Shown here piece by piece: positions 25,594-33,138 of a stretch of 64,000 bases of DNA. Within the stretch, counting starts at the first letter, position 1; each line of letters opens with the position of its first letter. The translations under genes were made by a program, and so were the position numbers. A model generated the notes under the pieces. It made no database searches and was not told the DNA's origin. It was given only the letters and a program-made list of their open reading frames with translations. The DNA is from JAFEBO01 sp044221315 (GTDB lineage Bacteria > Planctomycetota > Phycisphaerae > Phycisphaerales > UBA1924): positions 147,031 to 211,030 of the forward strand of contig JBGAPK010000003.1 in assembly GCA_044221315.1 (NCBI GenBank), written 5' to 3'.

Positions 25594-26598
25594 ATGTTGA
25601 ATCGTGATGCGTCGCGGCAGGAAAGCGTTGGAGTCGGTGAGACGAACCTCCCAAACCCCCCCACCCTCTCCCCTCGGGGGAGGGGCTTCAGAGTGGCTGC
25701 GATCACGCTGGGCTTGACGCTGCTGGCTTCGATGGCAGCGGCGAAGGAGATGCTGGTCTGCGGGTTTGGGAACAACGCGGTCTACCGCTACGACATGAGC
25801 GGCAACCTGCTGGGGACGCTGGATGCGGCGGGGAACCTGTCCGGGCCGCTGTGCGCGAAGATGGGGCCTGACGGGAAGATCTATGTGACGAGCGAGGGGA
25901 ACAACCGGATCGTGCGGTTCAGCGCGAGTTCGGGGGCGCTGGTGGACACGTTTATCAGCGACGCGGGGCTGGACTCCCCCACCGGGCTCGCGTGGGACAA
26001 GAGCGGGAACTTGTATGTGTCGAGTTTCAACGGGAACAAGGTGCGGAAGTACAACGGGGCGACGGGGGCGTACCTGAGCGACTTCGTGACGGCGGGGAGC
26101 GGGCTCCTGAGCGGCGCGGACAACGGGATGACGTTCGGGCCGGACGGGAACCTGTATGTGCCGAGTTACAACAACAACCGGATCATCAAGTACAACGGGA
26201 CGACGGGGGCGCTTATCGGGAATTTCATCCCGAGCATCGGGCGGCCGCGGGTGTTTGAGTGGGTCGGGGCGAGCGTGTATGTGACGAGCGAGACGCAGAA
26301 CGCGGTGAAGAAGTACAACGGGACAAACGGGGTGGCGCAGGGGAACCTGGTGGCGCCGGGGGCGGGAGGATTACGGACGCCGATCGGGATGGTGTTTGAC
26401 GGGGACGGGTTTATTTATGTGACGTCGGCGACGAACCAGGTTTTGAAGTATGACGCGGCGACGGGGGCGTTTGTCGGGGTGTTCGTGGACACGCTGCCGA
26501 CGGGGCTGTTTCAGCCGGCGTTTTTGACGATTATCCCGGGACCGGGAGGGTGGGTTTTGATGGCTTTGGGAATGGGGGCGATGCGGCGGCGGCGCTGA
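25594..26598 (+). CDS. Exported NHL/beta-propeller protein with PEP-CTERM-like tail
   Basis: 334 residues. The N-terminus is atypical: about 30 residues (NLPNPPTLSPRGRGF and neighbours) precede the hydrophobic core VAAITLGLTLLASMAAA of the signal peptide. That extra piece is encoded by a dispersed C/T-rich repeat (25639-25692). The mature part has six or so blades with repeats like GPDGKIYVTSEGNNRIVRF, DKSGNLYVSSFNGNKVRKY and GPDGNLYVPSYNNNRIIKY, an NHL/SMP-30-type propeller. The C-terminus IIPGPGGWVLMALGMGAM followed by RRRR is a PEP-CTERM-like sorting signal (Pro motif, hydrophobic helix, Arg cluster). It is likely anchored or processed at the surface. A strong terminator follows. Confidence 0.85.
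   Translation: MLNRDASRQESVGVGETNLPNPPTLSPRGRGFRVAAITLGLTLLASMAAAKEMLVCGFGNNAVYRYDMSGNLLGTLDAAGNLSGPLCAKMGPDGKIYVTSEGNNRIVRFSASSGALVDTFISDAGLDSPTGLAWDKSGNLYVSSFNGNKVRKYNGATGAYLSDFVTAGSGLLSGADNGMTFGPDGNLYVPSYNNNRIIKYNGTTGALIGNFIPSIGRPRVFEWVGASVYVTSETQNAVKKYNGTNGVAQGNLVAPGAGGLRTPIGMVFDGDGFIYVTSATNQVLKYDAATGAFVGVFVDTLPTGLFQPAFLTIIPGPGGWVLMALGMGAMRRRR
25639..25692. repeat. Dispersed pyrimidine-tract repeat, copy 3 (within a coding region)
   Basis: The segment starting at GACGAACCTCCC and running through CCCCTCGGGGGAGGGGCTTC is a diverged version of the repeats at 9040-9116 and 34818-34871, with the same order of GACGAA, C/T tract, hairpin and GGGGCTT. It forms codons 16-33 of the propeller gene, just before the signal peptide. 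Confidence 0.5.
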
Positions 26599-26672
26599 GC
26601 GGGCGGAAAGGCCGATGGGTCTGATGGGTCGAATGGGACCTATGAGGCCTCTTTACAAGAGTCTGAAAACGA

Positions 26673-26722
26673 CGACACCCCGGAGGCGATGGCGTTGGCC
26701 AGCGCGTCCGGGGTGTCGCTTT
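26673..26722 (+). terminator. Rho-independent terminator after the propeller gene
   Basis: An 11-bp perfect stem, CGACACCCCGG (26673-26683) with CCGGGGTGTCG (26708-26718), followed by CTTT. The loop is 24 bases. The position 75 bases after the stop at 26598 fits. Confidence 0.65.
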
Positions 26723-26723
26723 G

Positions 26724-27072
26724 AGAGAGGAGGAGAGAGAGTTCTGTGGTTGTCAATCGGCGTCAGACCGGGTGTGGCGTGGCGCCTGGAGGAGGAGAGA
26801 GAGAGTTCGGTTTTCAAATCGGCGTCTGCCTGGTGAGGCTCGGCGCCAAGAGAGAGGAGGAGAGAGAGTTCTGTGGTTGTCAATCGGCGTCAGACCCGGA
26901 TGAGGCGTGGCGCCTGGAGGAGAGGAGAGAGAGTCTTTGAAGTTTTCAAATCGGCGTCTGCCCGGTTGAGGCTCGGCGCCAAGAGAGGAGGAGAGAGAGT
27001 TCTGTGGTTGTCAATCGGCGTCAGACCCGGATGAGGCGTGGCGCCTGGAGGAGAGGAGAGAGAGTTCGGTTT
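26724..27072. repeat. GA-rich tandem repeat, alternating half-units A-B-A-B-A
   Basis: About five units of 60-67 bases alternate. Type A carries GAGAGAGTTCTGTGGTTGTC then AATCGGCGTCAGACC and GGCGTGGCGCCTGGA. Type B carries TTTTCAAATCGGCGTCTGCC and GAGGCTCGGCGCCAAGAGAG. The A copies begin near 26727, 26853 and 26985; the B copies near 26790 and 26921. Each unit includes a GGCGCC palindrome. No reading frame in it is credible. Confidence 0.8.
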
Positions 27073-27535
27073 CAATCCGTCGGGGATTGAGTTCTTGATT
27101 GCATTCTTCGGTTTTCAGCGGGCCTTGAGGCACCCGATGAGAGAGTTGCCGGCGGGGGACGAAACCTTGCAGGTGTGGAGAAAGAATTTTTCGGAAGGGG
27201 AAAAGGCAGGGAAACACGGGGGGCCACGGAGGGATGGCAGAGGAGAGTGAAACGGATTCGACTTGAATCTCGCGCGATCGTGGACGCGAAATTCCCGCAG
27301 AGACCTCCGGCCCCCCCCCTCCGTCATCGCTCCGCAAAGCCTGCGCGATGCCACCTCCCCCGTTGGCAACGGGGGAGGGAGAAATACTCGGGAACGCAAT
27401 GAACAAATTGGAATTCGCTTGATGGCCGTGGCGAACGCGGGGGATGGAACCCAGGACGGAGGCAACAGCGCCCTTCACTTCGTTTCGGGCTCGTTCGGCA
27501 CGATTTCGGCGGTATTGGGGCGGCGGGCGATGCGG
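27073..27535. other. Gene-free spacer with decayed repeats
   Basis: Contains a C-rich palindrome at 27354-27378 (CCTCCCC...GGGGAGG, same family as 18739-18763) and short purine-rich repeat fragments around 27175-27245. Possible frames on either strand have repeat-like composition and no start signals, so no gene is called. Confidence 0.55.
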
Positions 27536-28261
27536 CTAGGGATTGGTCCGTGAGGTGAGGACCATGTCGCCGTCTTTGATGAGACCGATGCCGGGGGCGT
27601 AGAGCTTGTGGCTTGTGCCGCGCTCGAGGGGCGATGTTTCGGCGAGCTTGGCGACGCTGGTGAACTTGCCGGCGGGGGTATCGAGTTGCTCGGAGACGCT
27701 GACGACTTCGCAGCGGTCCTGAGCGATGCCGGGGGCCCACTCCTGGTAGAAGCGGTCGCCGAGGTTTAGGACGCCGGGCATCATGAGACCGAAGCGGGCG
27801 CCGTTCTCGCCGGACTTCCAGGCGCCTTCGTGATTGACGAGTGCGCCGTTCTTGTAGATGTCAACCTCTTCGCCGAAGTAGTAGACGTCGCCGGTTTCGG
27901 GATCGCAGGCGAAGAAGTTGCGGGAGATTTCTTTGATGCCGCGGGGGGTTTCTTCGCGCTCTTCGACGATGCGGGTTTCGACGCCGTCGACGGTGCGGGT
28001 TTCGTTGAGGACGGTGATGGTGAGGGTTTCGTCGCCGCCCTTGAACTGGCTGATGGAGCCGGGGTGGAGAGGGAAGAAGAGGTTGTTGCCGGTGGAGACG
28101 AGTTTGGCTTTGTCCACGGCGAAGGTGGAGCGGAATGCGTCATCGTCGGTGGGGCTGGCCATCGGGCCGCTGTTGTTGTAGGGCTTGTAGCCGCGGTTGC
28201 AGGCGGAGAGCGCGAGGGCCGCGGCGGCGAGGCAGAGCGCGGGCGCGATGTTCTTGCGCAT
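27536..28261 (-). CDS. Lipoprotein of unknown function
   Basis: 241 residues from an ATG with AGGAG seven bases upstream. The lipobox is clear: ALCLAAAALALSAC with the cysteine at residue 21. The mature protein has strand-rich stretches (NNLFFPLHPGSISQF, ETLTITVLNETRTVDGVET), then GDVYYFGEEVDIYKNG and late TSHKLYAPGIGLIKDGDMVL, a pattern seen in uncharacterised lipoproteins that resemble beta-barrel-like lipid-binding folds. It starts 28 bases after argG on the same strand, but no link to arginine synthesis is evident. Confidence 0.82.
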   Translation of the reverse strand: MRKNIAPALCLAAAALALSACNRGYKPYNNSGPMASPTDDDAFRSTFAVDKAKLVSTGNNLFFPLHPGSISQFKGGDETLTITVLNETRTVDGVETRIVEEREETPRGIKEISRNFFACDPETGDVYYFGEEVDIYKNGALVNHEGAWKSGENGARFGLMMPGVLNLGDRFYQEWAPGIAQDRCEVVSVSEQLDTPAGKFTSVAKLAETSPLERGTSHKLYAPGIGLIKDGDMVLTSRTNP

Positions 28262-28289
28262 GGAACTTCTCCTGCGGGGCGCGAGATTC

Positions 28290-29513
28290 TTACTCGGCTT
28301 TGCCGGATGCCTTGAGGGCGCGGATGCGTTCGGGGAGGCTGAGCAACTTGATGAACCCGCCGGCGTCCTTGTGCTCGTAGATCTCGCCCTTCTCGAAGGT
28401 GACGACCTTTTCGGAGTAGAGCGAATTCGGACTCTTGCGGCGGATGGCGGTCGCGGTGCCTTTGAAGAGGCGGACGACGACCTCGCCGGTGAGGTGCTCG
28501 CTCGACTTCTGAATGCCGGCCCAGAGCGTTTCGCGATAGGGCGTGAACCAGCGGCCGTTGTAGACGGCTTCGGCGAACCAGAGGGCAAGGTGTTCCTTGA
28601 AGTGGCGCGTCTCGCGGTCCTGCACGAGTTCTTCGAGGCCCTTGATGGCTTCGACGAGGATCGTGCCGCCGGGGGTTTCGTAGATGCCGCGGGACTTCAT
28701 GCCGACGAGGCGGTTCTCGACGAGATCGACGCGGCCGACGCCGTGGATGCCGCCGATCCCGTTGAGTTTTTCAACGATTTGCCAGGCCTGGAGCTTCTGG
28801 CCGTTCAGCGCGACGGGGCGGCCGGCCTCGAAGGCGAGCGTGACTTCCTCGGCCTTGTCCGGGGCCTTTTCGGGCGAGGCGGTGAGCATGTAGCAATCTT
28901 CGGGCGGGGCGTTCCAAGGGTTCTCGATGCTGCCGCCCTCGTGGGAGATGTGCCAGAGGTTGCGGTCGCGGGAGTAGATCTTGGTGGCGCTGGCGGTGGT
29001 CGGGATGTTGCGGGCCTTGAGGTAATCGAGCATCGCGAGGCGACCGGTGAGGTTCCACTTCTCGTGGCGCCAGGGGGCGATGATTTCCATGTCGGGGGCG
29101 AGTGCGGCGTAGGCGGACTCGAAGCGGACCTGGTCGTTGCCCTTGCCGGTGCAGCCGTGGGCGAGGGCCGTGCAGCCGAACTTGCGGGCGGCCTCGACCT
29201 GGGCTTTGGCGAGGATGGGGCGGGCCATGGCGGTGCCGAGGAGATAGCGGCCTTCGTAGAGCGAGCCGGCCATGACGCAGGGCATGACGAAGTCGTCGAT
29301 GAATTCCTTCTTGAGATCGACGACGACGCAGTCCTTGGCGCCGGAGTCCTTGGCTTTCTTTTCGACGCCGACGAGTTCATCGGAACCCTGGCCGACATCG
29401 CCGACGACGCCGTAGACCTCGCAGTCCATGTTCTCTTTGAGCCAAGGGATGATGGCGGAGGTGTCGAGGCCGCCGGAGTAGGCGATGGCGATTTTCTTGA
29501 GGGTGGGGGGCAT
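28290..29513 (-). CDS. argG: Argininosuccinate synthase
   Basis: 407 residues, the normal length. It joins citrulline and aspartate with ATP to form argininosuccinate, the seventh step of arginine synthesis, in the cytoplasm. The ATP pyrophosphatase P-loop is IAIAYSGGLDTSAIIPWL; other family motifs are GCTGKGNDQVRFE, RNLWHISHEGG and the closing region HKDAGGFIKL. A GGAAAG sequence precedes the start. It follows argF on the same strand with 135 bases between, an interval that holds a hairpin directly after argF. Confidence 0.97.
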   Translation of the reverse strand: MPPTLKKIAIAYSGGLDTSAIIPWLKENMDCEVYGVVGDVGQGSDELVGVEKKAKDSGAKDCVVVDLKKEFIDDFVMPCVMAGSLYEGRYLLGTAMARPILAKAQVEAARKFGCTALAHGCTGKGNDQVRFESAYAALAPDMEIIAPWRHEKWNLTGRLAMLDYLKARNIPTTASATKIYSRDRNLWHISHEGGSIENPWNAPPEDCYMLTASPEKAPDKAEEVTLAFEAGRPVALNGQKLQAWQIVEKLNGIGGIHGVGRVDLVENRLVGMKSRGIYETPGGTILVEAIKGLEELVQDRETRHFKEHLALWFAEAVYNGRWFTPYRETLWAGIQKSSEHLTGEVVVRLFKGTATAIRRKSPNSLYSEKVVTFEKGEIYEHKDAGGFIKLLSLPERIRALKASGKAE

Positions 29514-29621
29514 GGGTGATCTTTCCGGGCGTGGGGCTTGGTTTCAAATGTTGAGGGCAGAATGAACCACGATGAGCACGAAGGGCACGAAGAAAGGCGG
29601 GGATGGGGAGGAAGACGGAAA

Positions 29622-29648
29622 GGCACACCGCCCGGAAGGGCGGTGCCA
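29622..29648 (-). terminator. REP-like hairpin directly after argF, possible terminator
   Basis: Read on the minus strand, GGCACCGCCC, loop TTCC, GGGCGGTGTGCC, then TTTCC follows the argF stop immediately. On the plus strand the frame GGCACAC...GTGCCAC is the same as in the REP units near the RAYT gene, with a different stem. It may be a REP variant acting as a terminator or attenuating argG expression. Confidence 0.5.
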
Positions 29649-30605
29649 CTAATCCCGCAGCATGTGGAAGAGGAGGGCCATCTGGGCGTGCATGCGGTTT
29701 TCGGCCTGGTCGAAGACGATGGAGGCGGGCGAGTCGATGACTTCGTCGGTGACTTCGCTGCCGCGGTGGGCGGGGAGGCAGTGCATAAAGAGCGGGGTTT
29801 GCTTCGAGCCGGCGGCGGCCTTCTGCATTAGGGCGGCGTTGACCTGGTAGGGCTTGAAGAGTTTTCGGATGCGGTCGGTCTCGCTGCCCTGGCCCATGGA
29901 GACCCAGACGTCGGTGTAGACGGCGTCGTGCCCGGCGATGTCGGCGAGGTCGTGCGAGACTTTGAGTTGGGCGCCGGATTTGGCGCCGAGGGCTTTGCAC
30001 TCTTCGAGGATGGAGGCCGTGGGATCGCGTCCGGGGGGCGTGATGGCGGTGACATGGGCGCCGAGGATGGCGCCGAGCTCCATGAGAGAGTGGCAGACGT
30101 TGTTGCCGTCGCCGACATAGGCGAGGCGGAGGCCCTTGAGCTCGGTGCGCTTTTCCTGGAGCGTCATGAAGTCGGCGAGCGCCTGGCAGGGGTGGAAGAG
30201 ATCGCTGAGGGCATTGACGACTGGGACGTTGCTGGCCTCGGACATTTGCTCGAGGACGGTCTGCTTGTAGACGCGGGCGACGATGGCGTGGACCCACCGC
30301 TCGAGGTTGTGGCCGTAATCGGCGACGGTTTCGCGCTCGCCGAGGCGCTGCTCGGAGTGGTCGAGATAGACGGGCTGAGCGCCGAGGCGGTGGATGCCGA
30401 CTTCGAAACTGACGCGGGTGCGGAGCGAGGGTTTTTCGAAGAGCATCGCGACGGAGCGGCCCTTGAGGGCTTCGGAAAACTCTCCCGGGTCTTTCTTCAT
30501 CGCGCGGGCTGTTTTGAAGAGCGCGAGGACGTCGGCCTGCGTGAGGTGCGAGAGGCGGAGGACGTCGTGCTGGCGGAGGTTGGGAATCGAAGAGGGGCCG
30601 GGCAT
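29649..30605 (-). CDS. argF: Ornithine carbamoyltransferase
   Basis: 318 residues. It transfers carbamoyl phosphate to ornithine to make citrulline. The carbamoyl-phosphate loop is FEKPSLRTRVSFE (Leu for the usual Thr, a form found in several bacterial lineages), then HPCQALADF, and the ornithine-binding VWVSMGQ and HCLPAHRGSEVTDEV. The last is the typical HCLP motif. Length is normal. It lies 193 bases from argB, separated by a run of 8-base repeats. Confidence 0.95.
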   Translation of the reverse strand: MPGPSSIPNLRQHDVLRLSHLTQADVLALFKTARAMKKDPGEFSEALKGRSVAMLFEKPSLRTRVSFEVGIHRLGAQPVYLDHSEQRLGERETVADYGHNLERWVHAIVARVYKQTVLEQMSEASNVPVVNALSDLFHPCQALADFMTLQEKRTELKGLRLAYVGDGNNVCHSLMELGAILGAHVTAITPPGRDPTASILEECKALGAKSGAQLKVSHDLADIAGHDAVYTDVWVSMGQGSETDRIRKLFKPYQVNAALMQKAAAGSKQTPLFMHCLPAHRGSEVTDEVIDSPASIVFDQAENRMHAQMALLFHMLRD

Positions 30606-30672
30606 TTTCTGTGTGGGGCTCCGTGGGGGGAATCGGGACGATATGCGGGGAGGAGAGAAAGAGCAGCAGATT

Positions 30673-30740
30673 GGCAGAGCGGCAGAGCGGCAGAGCGGCA
30701 GAGCGGCAGAGCGGCAGAGCGGCAGAGCGGCAGAGCGGCA
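30673..30740. repeat. 8-base tandem repeat (GGCAGAGC)n
   Basis: Eight perfect copies of GGCAGAGC run from 30673 to 30736, followed by a partial ninth. It lies between argB and argF. Since 8 is not a multiple of 3, all frames stay open across it, which explains spurious frames here. Such arrays often vary in copy number between strains. Confidence 0.9.
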
Positions 30741-30797
30741 AACGGATTGTGCGAGTTCTCGCTTCGCTGCGCGCTTTTGGATTCGGAAAAACGGCCA

Positions 30798-31610
30798 TCA
30801 ACCAGAAATGCGACTGCCGACTGCTTCGCCTTTGGTCCAGCGGAGCAGGTGATCGGGCTTGTCGCCGGAGAGGATGACGACTTCGGAGCCGGTGTCGGAG
30901 GCGACTTTGGCGGCGGCGCGGGTCTTGGGGATCATGCCGCCGTAGATGTCGCCGGAGGAAATAAGGCGTTCGATGTCGGCGGGCGTGGCGTGGGGGATGA
31001 GACTGCCGGATTTGTCTTTGATGCCTTCGACGTCGGTGAGCAGGACGAGTGCGGAGGCCTTGAGCACGCGGGCGAGGCCGGCGGCGGCGTCGTCGGCATT
31101 GAGATTGAGGGGCTGGCCCTGATCGTCGAGGCCGATGGAGCAGAGGACGGGGATGTAGCCGTTTGCGAGCAGAACTCTCGCGAGGTCGGCGCTGCCGCCG
31201 GAGACTTCTCCGACGCGGCCGAGGTCCGCGGGGCCGGATTCGGTTTTAATCGGGGCGACCTTGCGGCAGGTGAGCATGGCGCCATCGCCGAGGCAGAGGC
31301 CGACGCCCTTGCCTCCGGCGCGCTGAATGCATCCGACGAGAGATTTGTTCACGGTGCCGGCGAGGACGCCGACGATTTCGGGGATCTGATCGTCGGGCGT
31401 GACGCGGAGGCCCTGGACGCGGGCGGGCTTGATGTTGAGACGGTCCATGAGCCGATCAACGGCTTTGCCGCCGCCGTGGACGAGGATGAGGCCGCCCTTG
31501 TGGGATTTGGAGAGTGCGACAAGGGAGCGCCAGAGATCGGGCTGGCTCGATTGGTTTTCGAGGGTCGTGCCTCCGATCTTGATGATGAGCGGGCCGGGGC
31601 CGGGGCTCAC
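30798..31610 (-). CDS. argB: Acetylglutamate kinase
   Basis: 270 residues starting from a GTG at 31610 whose first bases overlap the TGA of argC (GTGA), indicating translational coupling. It phosphorylates N-acetylglutamate in arginine synthesis. Motifs: the start PLIIKIGGT (phosphate loop), LILVHGGGKAVDRLM, NLNADDAAAGLA, LVLLTDVEGI and the late GGMIPKTRAA. The protein is short at the N-terminus, so it lacks the N-helix of arginine-inhibited hexameric forms. This suggests, but does not prove, weak feedback control. Confidence 0.94.
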   Translation of the reverse strand: MSPGPGPLIIKIGGTTLENQSSQPDLWRSLVALSKSHKGGLILVHGGGKAVDRLMDRLNIKPARVQGLRVTPDDQIPEIVGVLAGTVNKSLVGCIQRAGGKGVGLCLGDGAMLTCRKVAPIKTESGPADLGRVGEVSGGSADLARVLLANGYIPVLCSIGLDDQGQPLNLNADDAAAGLARVLKASALVLLTDVEGIKDKSGSLIPHATPADIERLISSGDIYGGMIPKTRAAAKVASDTGSEVVILSGDKPDHLLRWTKGEAVGSRISG

Positions 31611-32659
31611 GCGTGGGCTCCGGCCGCGTGCTTGGGGCCGAGCGCGGTGGTCTCGCCGAGGCCGAGGCGGATGTTCATGCACTGCACAGCCTGGCCGGCG
31701 GCGCCTTTCACGAGGTTGTCAATGGCGCTCGCGAGGATGAGGTGCGAACGCGGTTCGTCGAGTGCCCAGCCGATGTCGCAAAAATTGGAATGGCGCACGT
31801 CGGCGACGGCGGGGAAGGTCTTCGCGGGAAGAAGGCGAACGAAGGGTTCGTTCGCGTACGCGTCCGCAAAGACGCGGGAAATTTTCTCGGCGGGTGTGCC
31901 GGGAACAAGATCGACGTGGATCGTGGAGAGGATGCCGCGGTCGAAGGCGACGAGGTGGGGTGTGAAGAGCGTGGGAAGCCCGGCGTAGGCGTCGATCTCG
32001 GGCTGGTGGCGGTGCGAGAGGACGCCGTAGGGCTGGAGGCTGACCTCGGCGAGCATGTATTTCACGTTGGCGCCGCGCCCGGCGCCGGTGACGCCGGAGG
32101 CAGCGTCGATGATGGGGCGTGTGCCGGGCCTGATGAGACCGGCGCGATGCAGCGGCGCAAGCGGGATGATGGCGCTGGTCGGATAGCAGCCGGGAACGCC
32201 GATGAGGAAGGCCTTGGCGATCGCCTCGCGGTTGATCTCGGGCAGGCCGTACGCCGCATCCTTCAGGAGCGCCGCGTGGCCGTGCTCGAAGCCGTAGTGC
32301 TTGGGGTAGAGGCCCGGGTTCTTCAGGCGGAAGGCGGCGGACAAGTCCAGCACGATGGTGCCGAGCTTGAGCAACTCCGGCGCGAGTTCGACGCTGGCCT
32401 CGTGTGGCGTTGCGAGAAATACGGCGTCGGGCTTGAGGGCGGCGGCGGCACCGTGCTCGAAGGGGAGGATGGGCAGATCGCAGACGCCCCGGAAGCGTGG
32501 GAATATTTCGTCGAACTTGCCTGCCTGATCGCCCTTCTCGCGGCGCGCGGAGGCGAAGAGCCCCACCACTTCCGCGCCGGGATGGCGGGAGAGAATGGAG
32601 ACCAGTTCGGCGCCGGAATAGCCGCCGGCACCGACGATGATGACGCGCTTGCGCGCCAT
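31607..32659 (-). CDS. argC: N-acetyl-gamma-glutamyl-phosphate reductase
   Basis: 350 residues. It reduces N-acetylglutamyl phosphate with NADPH. The Rossmann start is RVIIVGAGGYSGAELVSIL, the catalytic cysteine is in IGVPGCYPTSAIIPL, and the C-terminal region has QPEIDAYAG and NLVKGAAGQAVQCMNI, all family standard. It is the first gene of argC-argB with a 4-base overlap, and it starts 9 bases after the small DUF3467 gene. Confidence 0.96.
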   Translation of the reverse strand: MARKRVIIVGAGGYSGAELVSILSRHPGAEVVGLFASARREKGDQAGKFDEIFPRFRGVCDLPILPFEHGAAAALKPDAVFLATPHEASVELAPELLKLGTIVLDLSAAFRLKNPGLYPKHYGFEHGHAALLKDAAYGLPEINREAIAKAFLIGVPGCYPTSAIIPLAPLHRAGLIRPGTRPIIDAASGVTGAGRGANVKYMLAEVSLQPYGVLSHRHQPEIDAYAGLPTLFTPHLVAFDRGILSTIHVDLVPGTPAEKISRVFADAYANEPFVRLLPAKTFPAVADVRHSNFCDIGWALDEPRSHLILASAIDNLVKGAAGQAVQCMNIRLGLGETTALGPKHAAGAHA

Positions 32660-32668
32660 GTGCCCTTT

Positions 32669-32980
32669 CTATTGAATGCGGGGGACGGAGCTCTGGGCTT
32701 CTGCGAGGGCCTGCTCGTAGCGGCGGACAAGATCGCTGAGCGAGACGGCCAGACGCTTGGCGCCGTTCCAGTTGAGGACGACACGGCTGCCGATGGAGAA
32801 GTGCATCGCCGCCTGGCCTTCGGGGCTCTGCATGGGGATGTTCAGGCCAAAGTCCAGGACTACCTCGTCCTGCGTGTTGGTGGTGCGGATGGTGTTGGCG
32901 TAGGTCGTCACCATCTTGCTCTCGTCGATGCGGATGGAGACCTGCTGCTGACCTTGCGGGGCGTTGGGCGTGCCGGACAT
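32669..32980 (-). CDS. DUF3467 family protein
   Basis: 103 residues from an ATG with AGGAG six bases upstream. The family pattern is VSIRIDESKMVTTYANTIRT, then EVVLDFGLN and a late VLNWNGAKRLAVSLSDLVRR (compare the bacterial consensus with Tyr-x-Asn near the front and Leu-x-x-x-Ile). The biological role of DUF3467 is unknown. It lies 9 bases before argC and may share its promoter. Confidence 0.85.
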   Translation of the reverse strand: MSGTPNAPQGQQQVSIRIDESKMVTTYANTIRTTNTQDEVVLDFGLNIPMQSPEGQAAMHFSIGSRVVLNWNGAKRLAVSLSDLVRRYEQALAEAQSSVPRIQ

Positions 32981-33138
32981 GAGCGACTCCTGGGGAGGCC
33001 GAGAAACAAAGGTGCGGAAGGCGTACGAATTGCCGCTCCCGATGTGGTACAACCACTCGGGGCAGGGCACGAGTTTAGTCCTATGACCGGGGAGCGCGGG
33101 AGGGGTGGGCGTGACGGAACGGACTCGGAGGCACGCCG

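Noticed and set aside
27011..27478. Minus-strand frame of 155 residues
   Set aside because: It covers purine-rich repeats and the C-rich palindrome; no start signal and no homology-like pattern.
30611..30877. Small frames across the GGCAGAGC array
   Set aside because: The 8-base period opens every frame; the products are simple Arg/Ala/Glu/Gln/Ser repeats.
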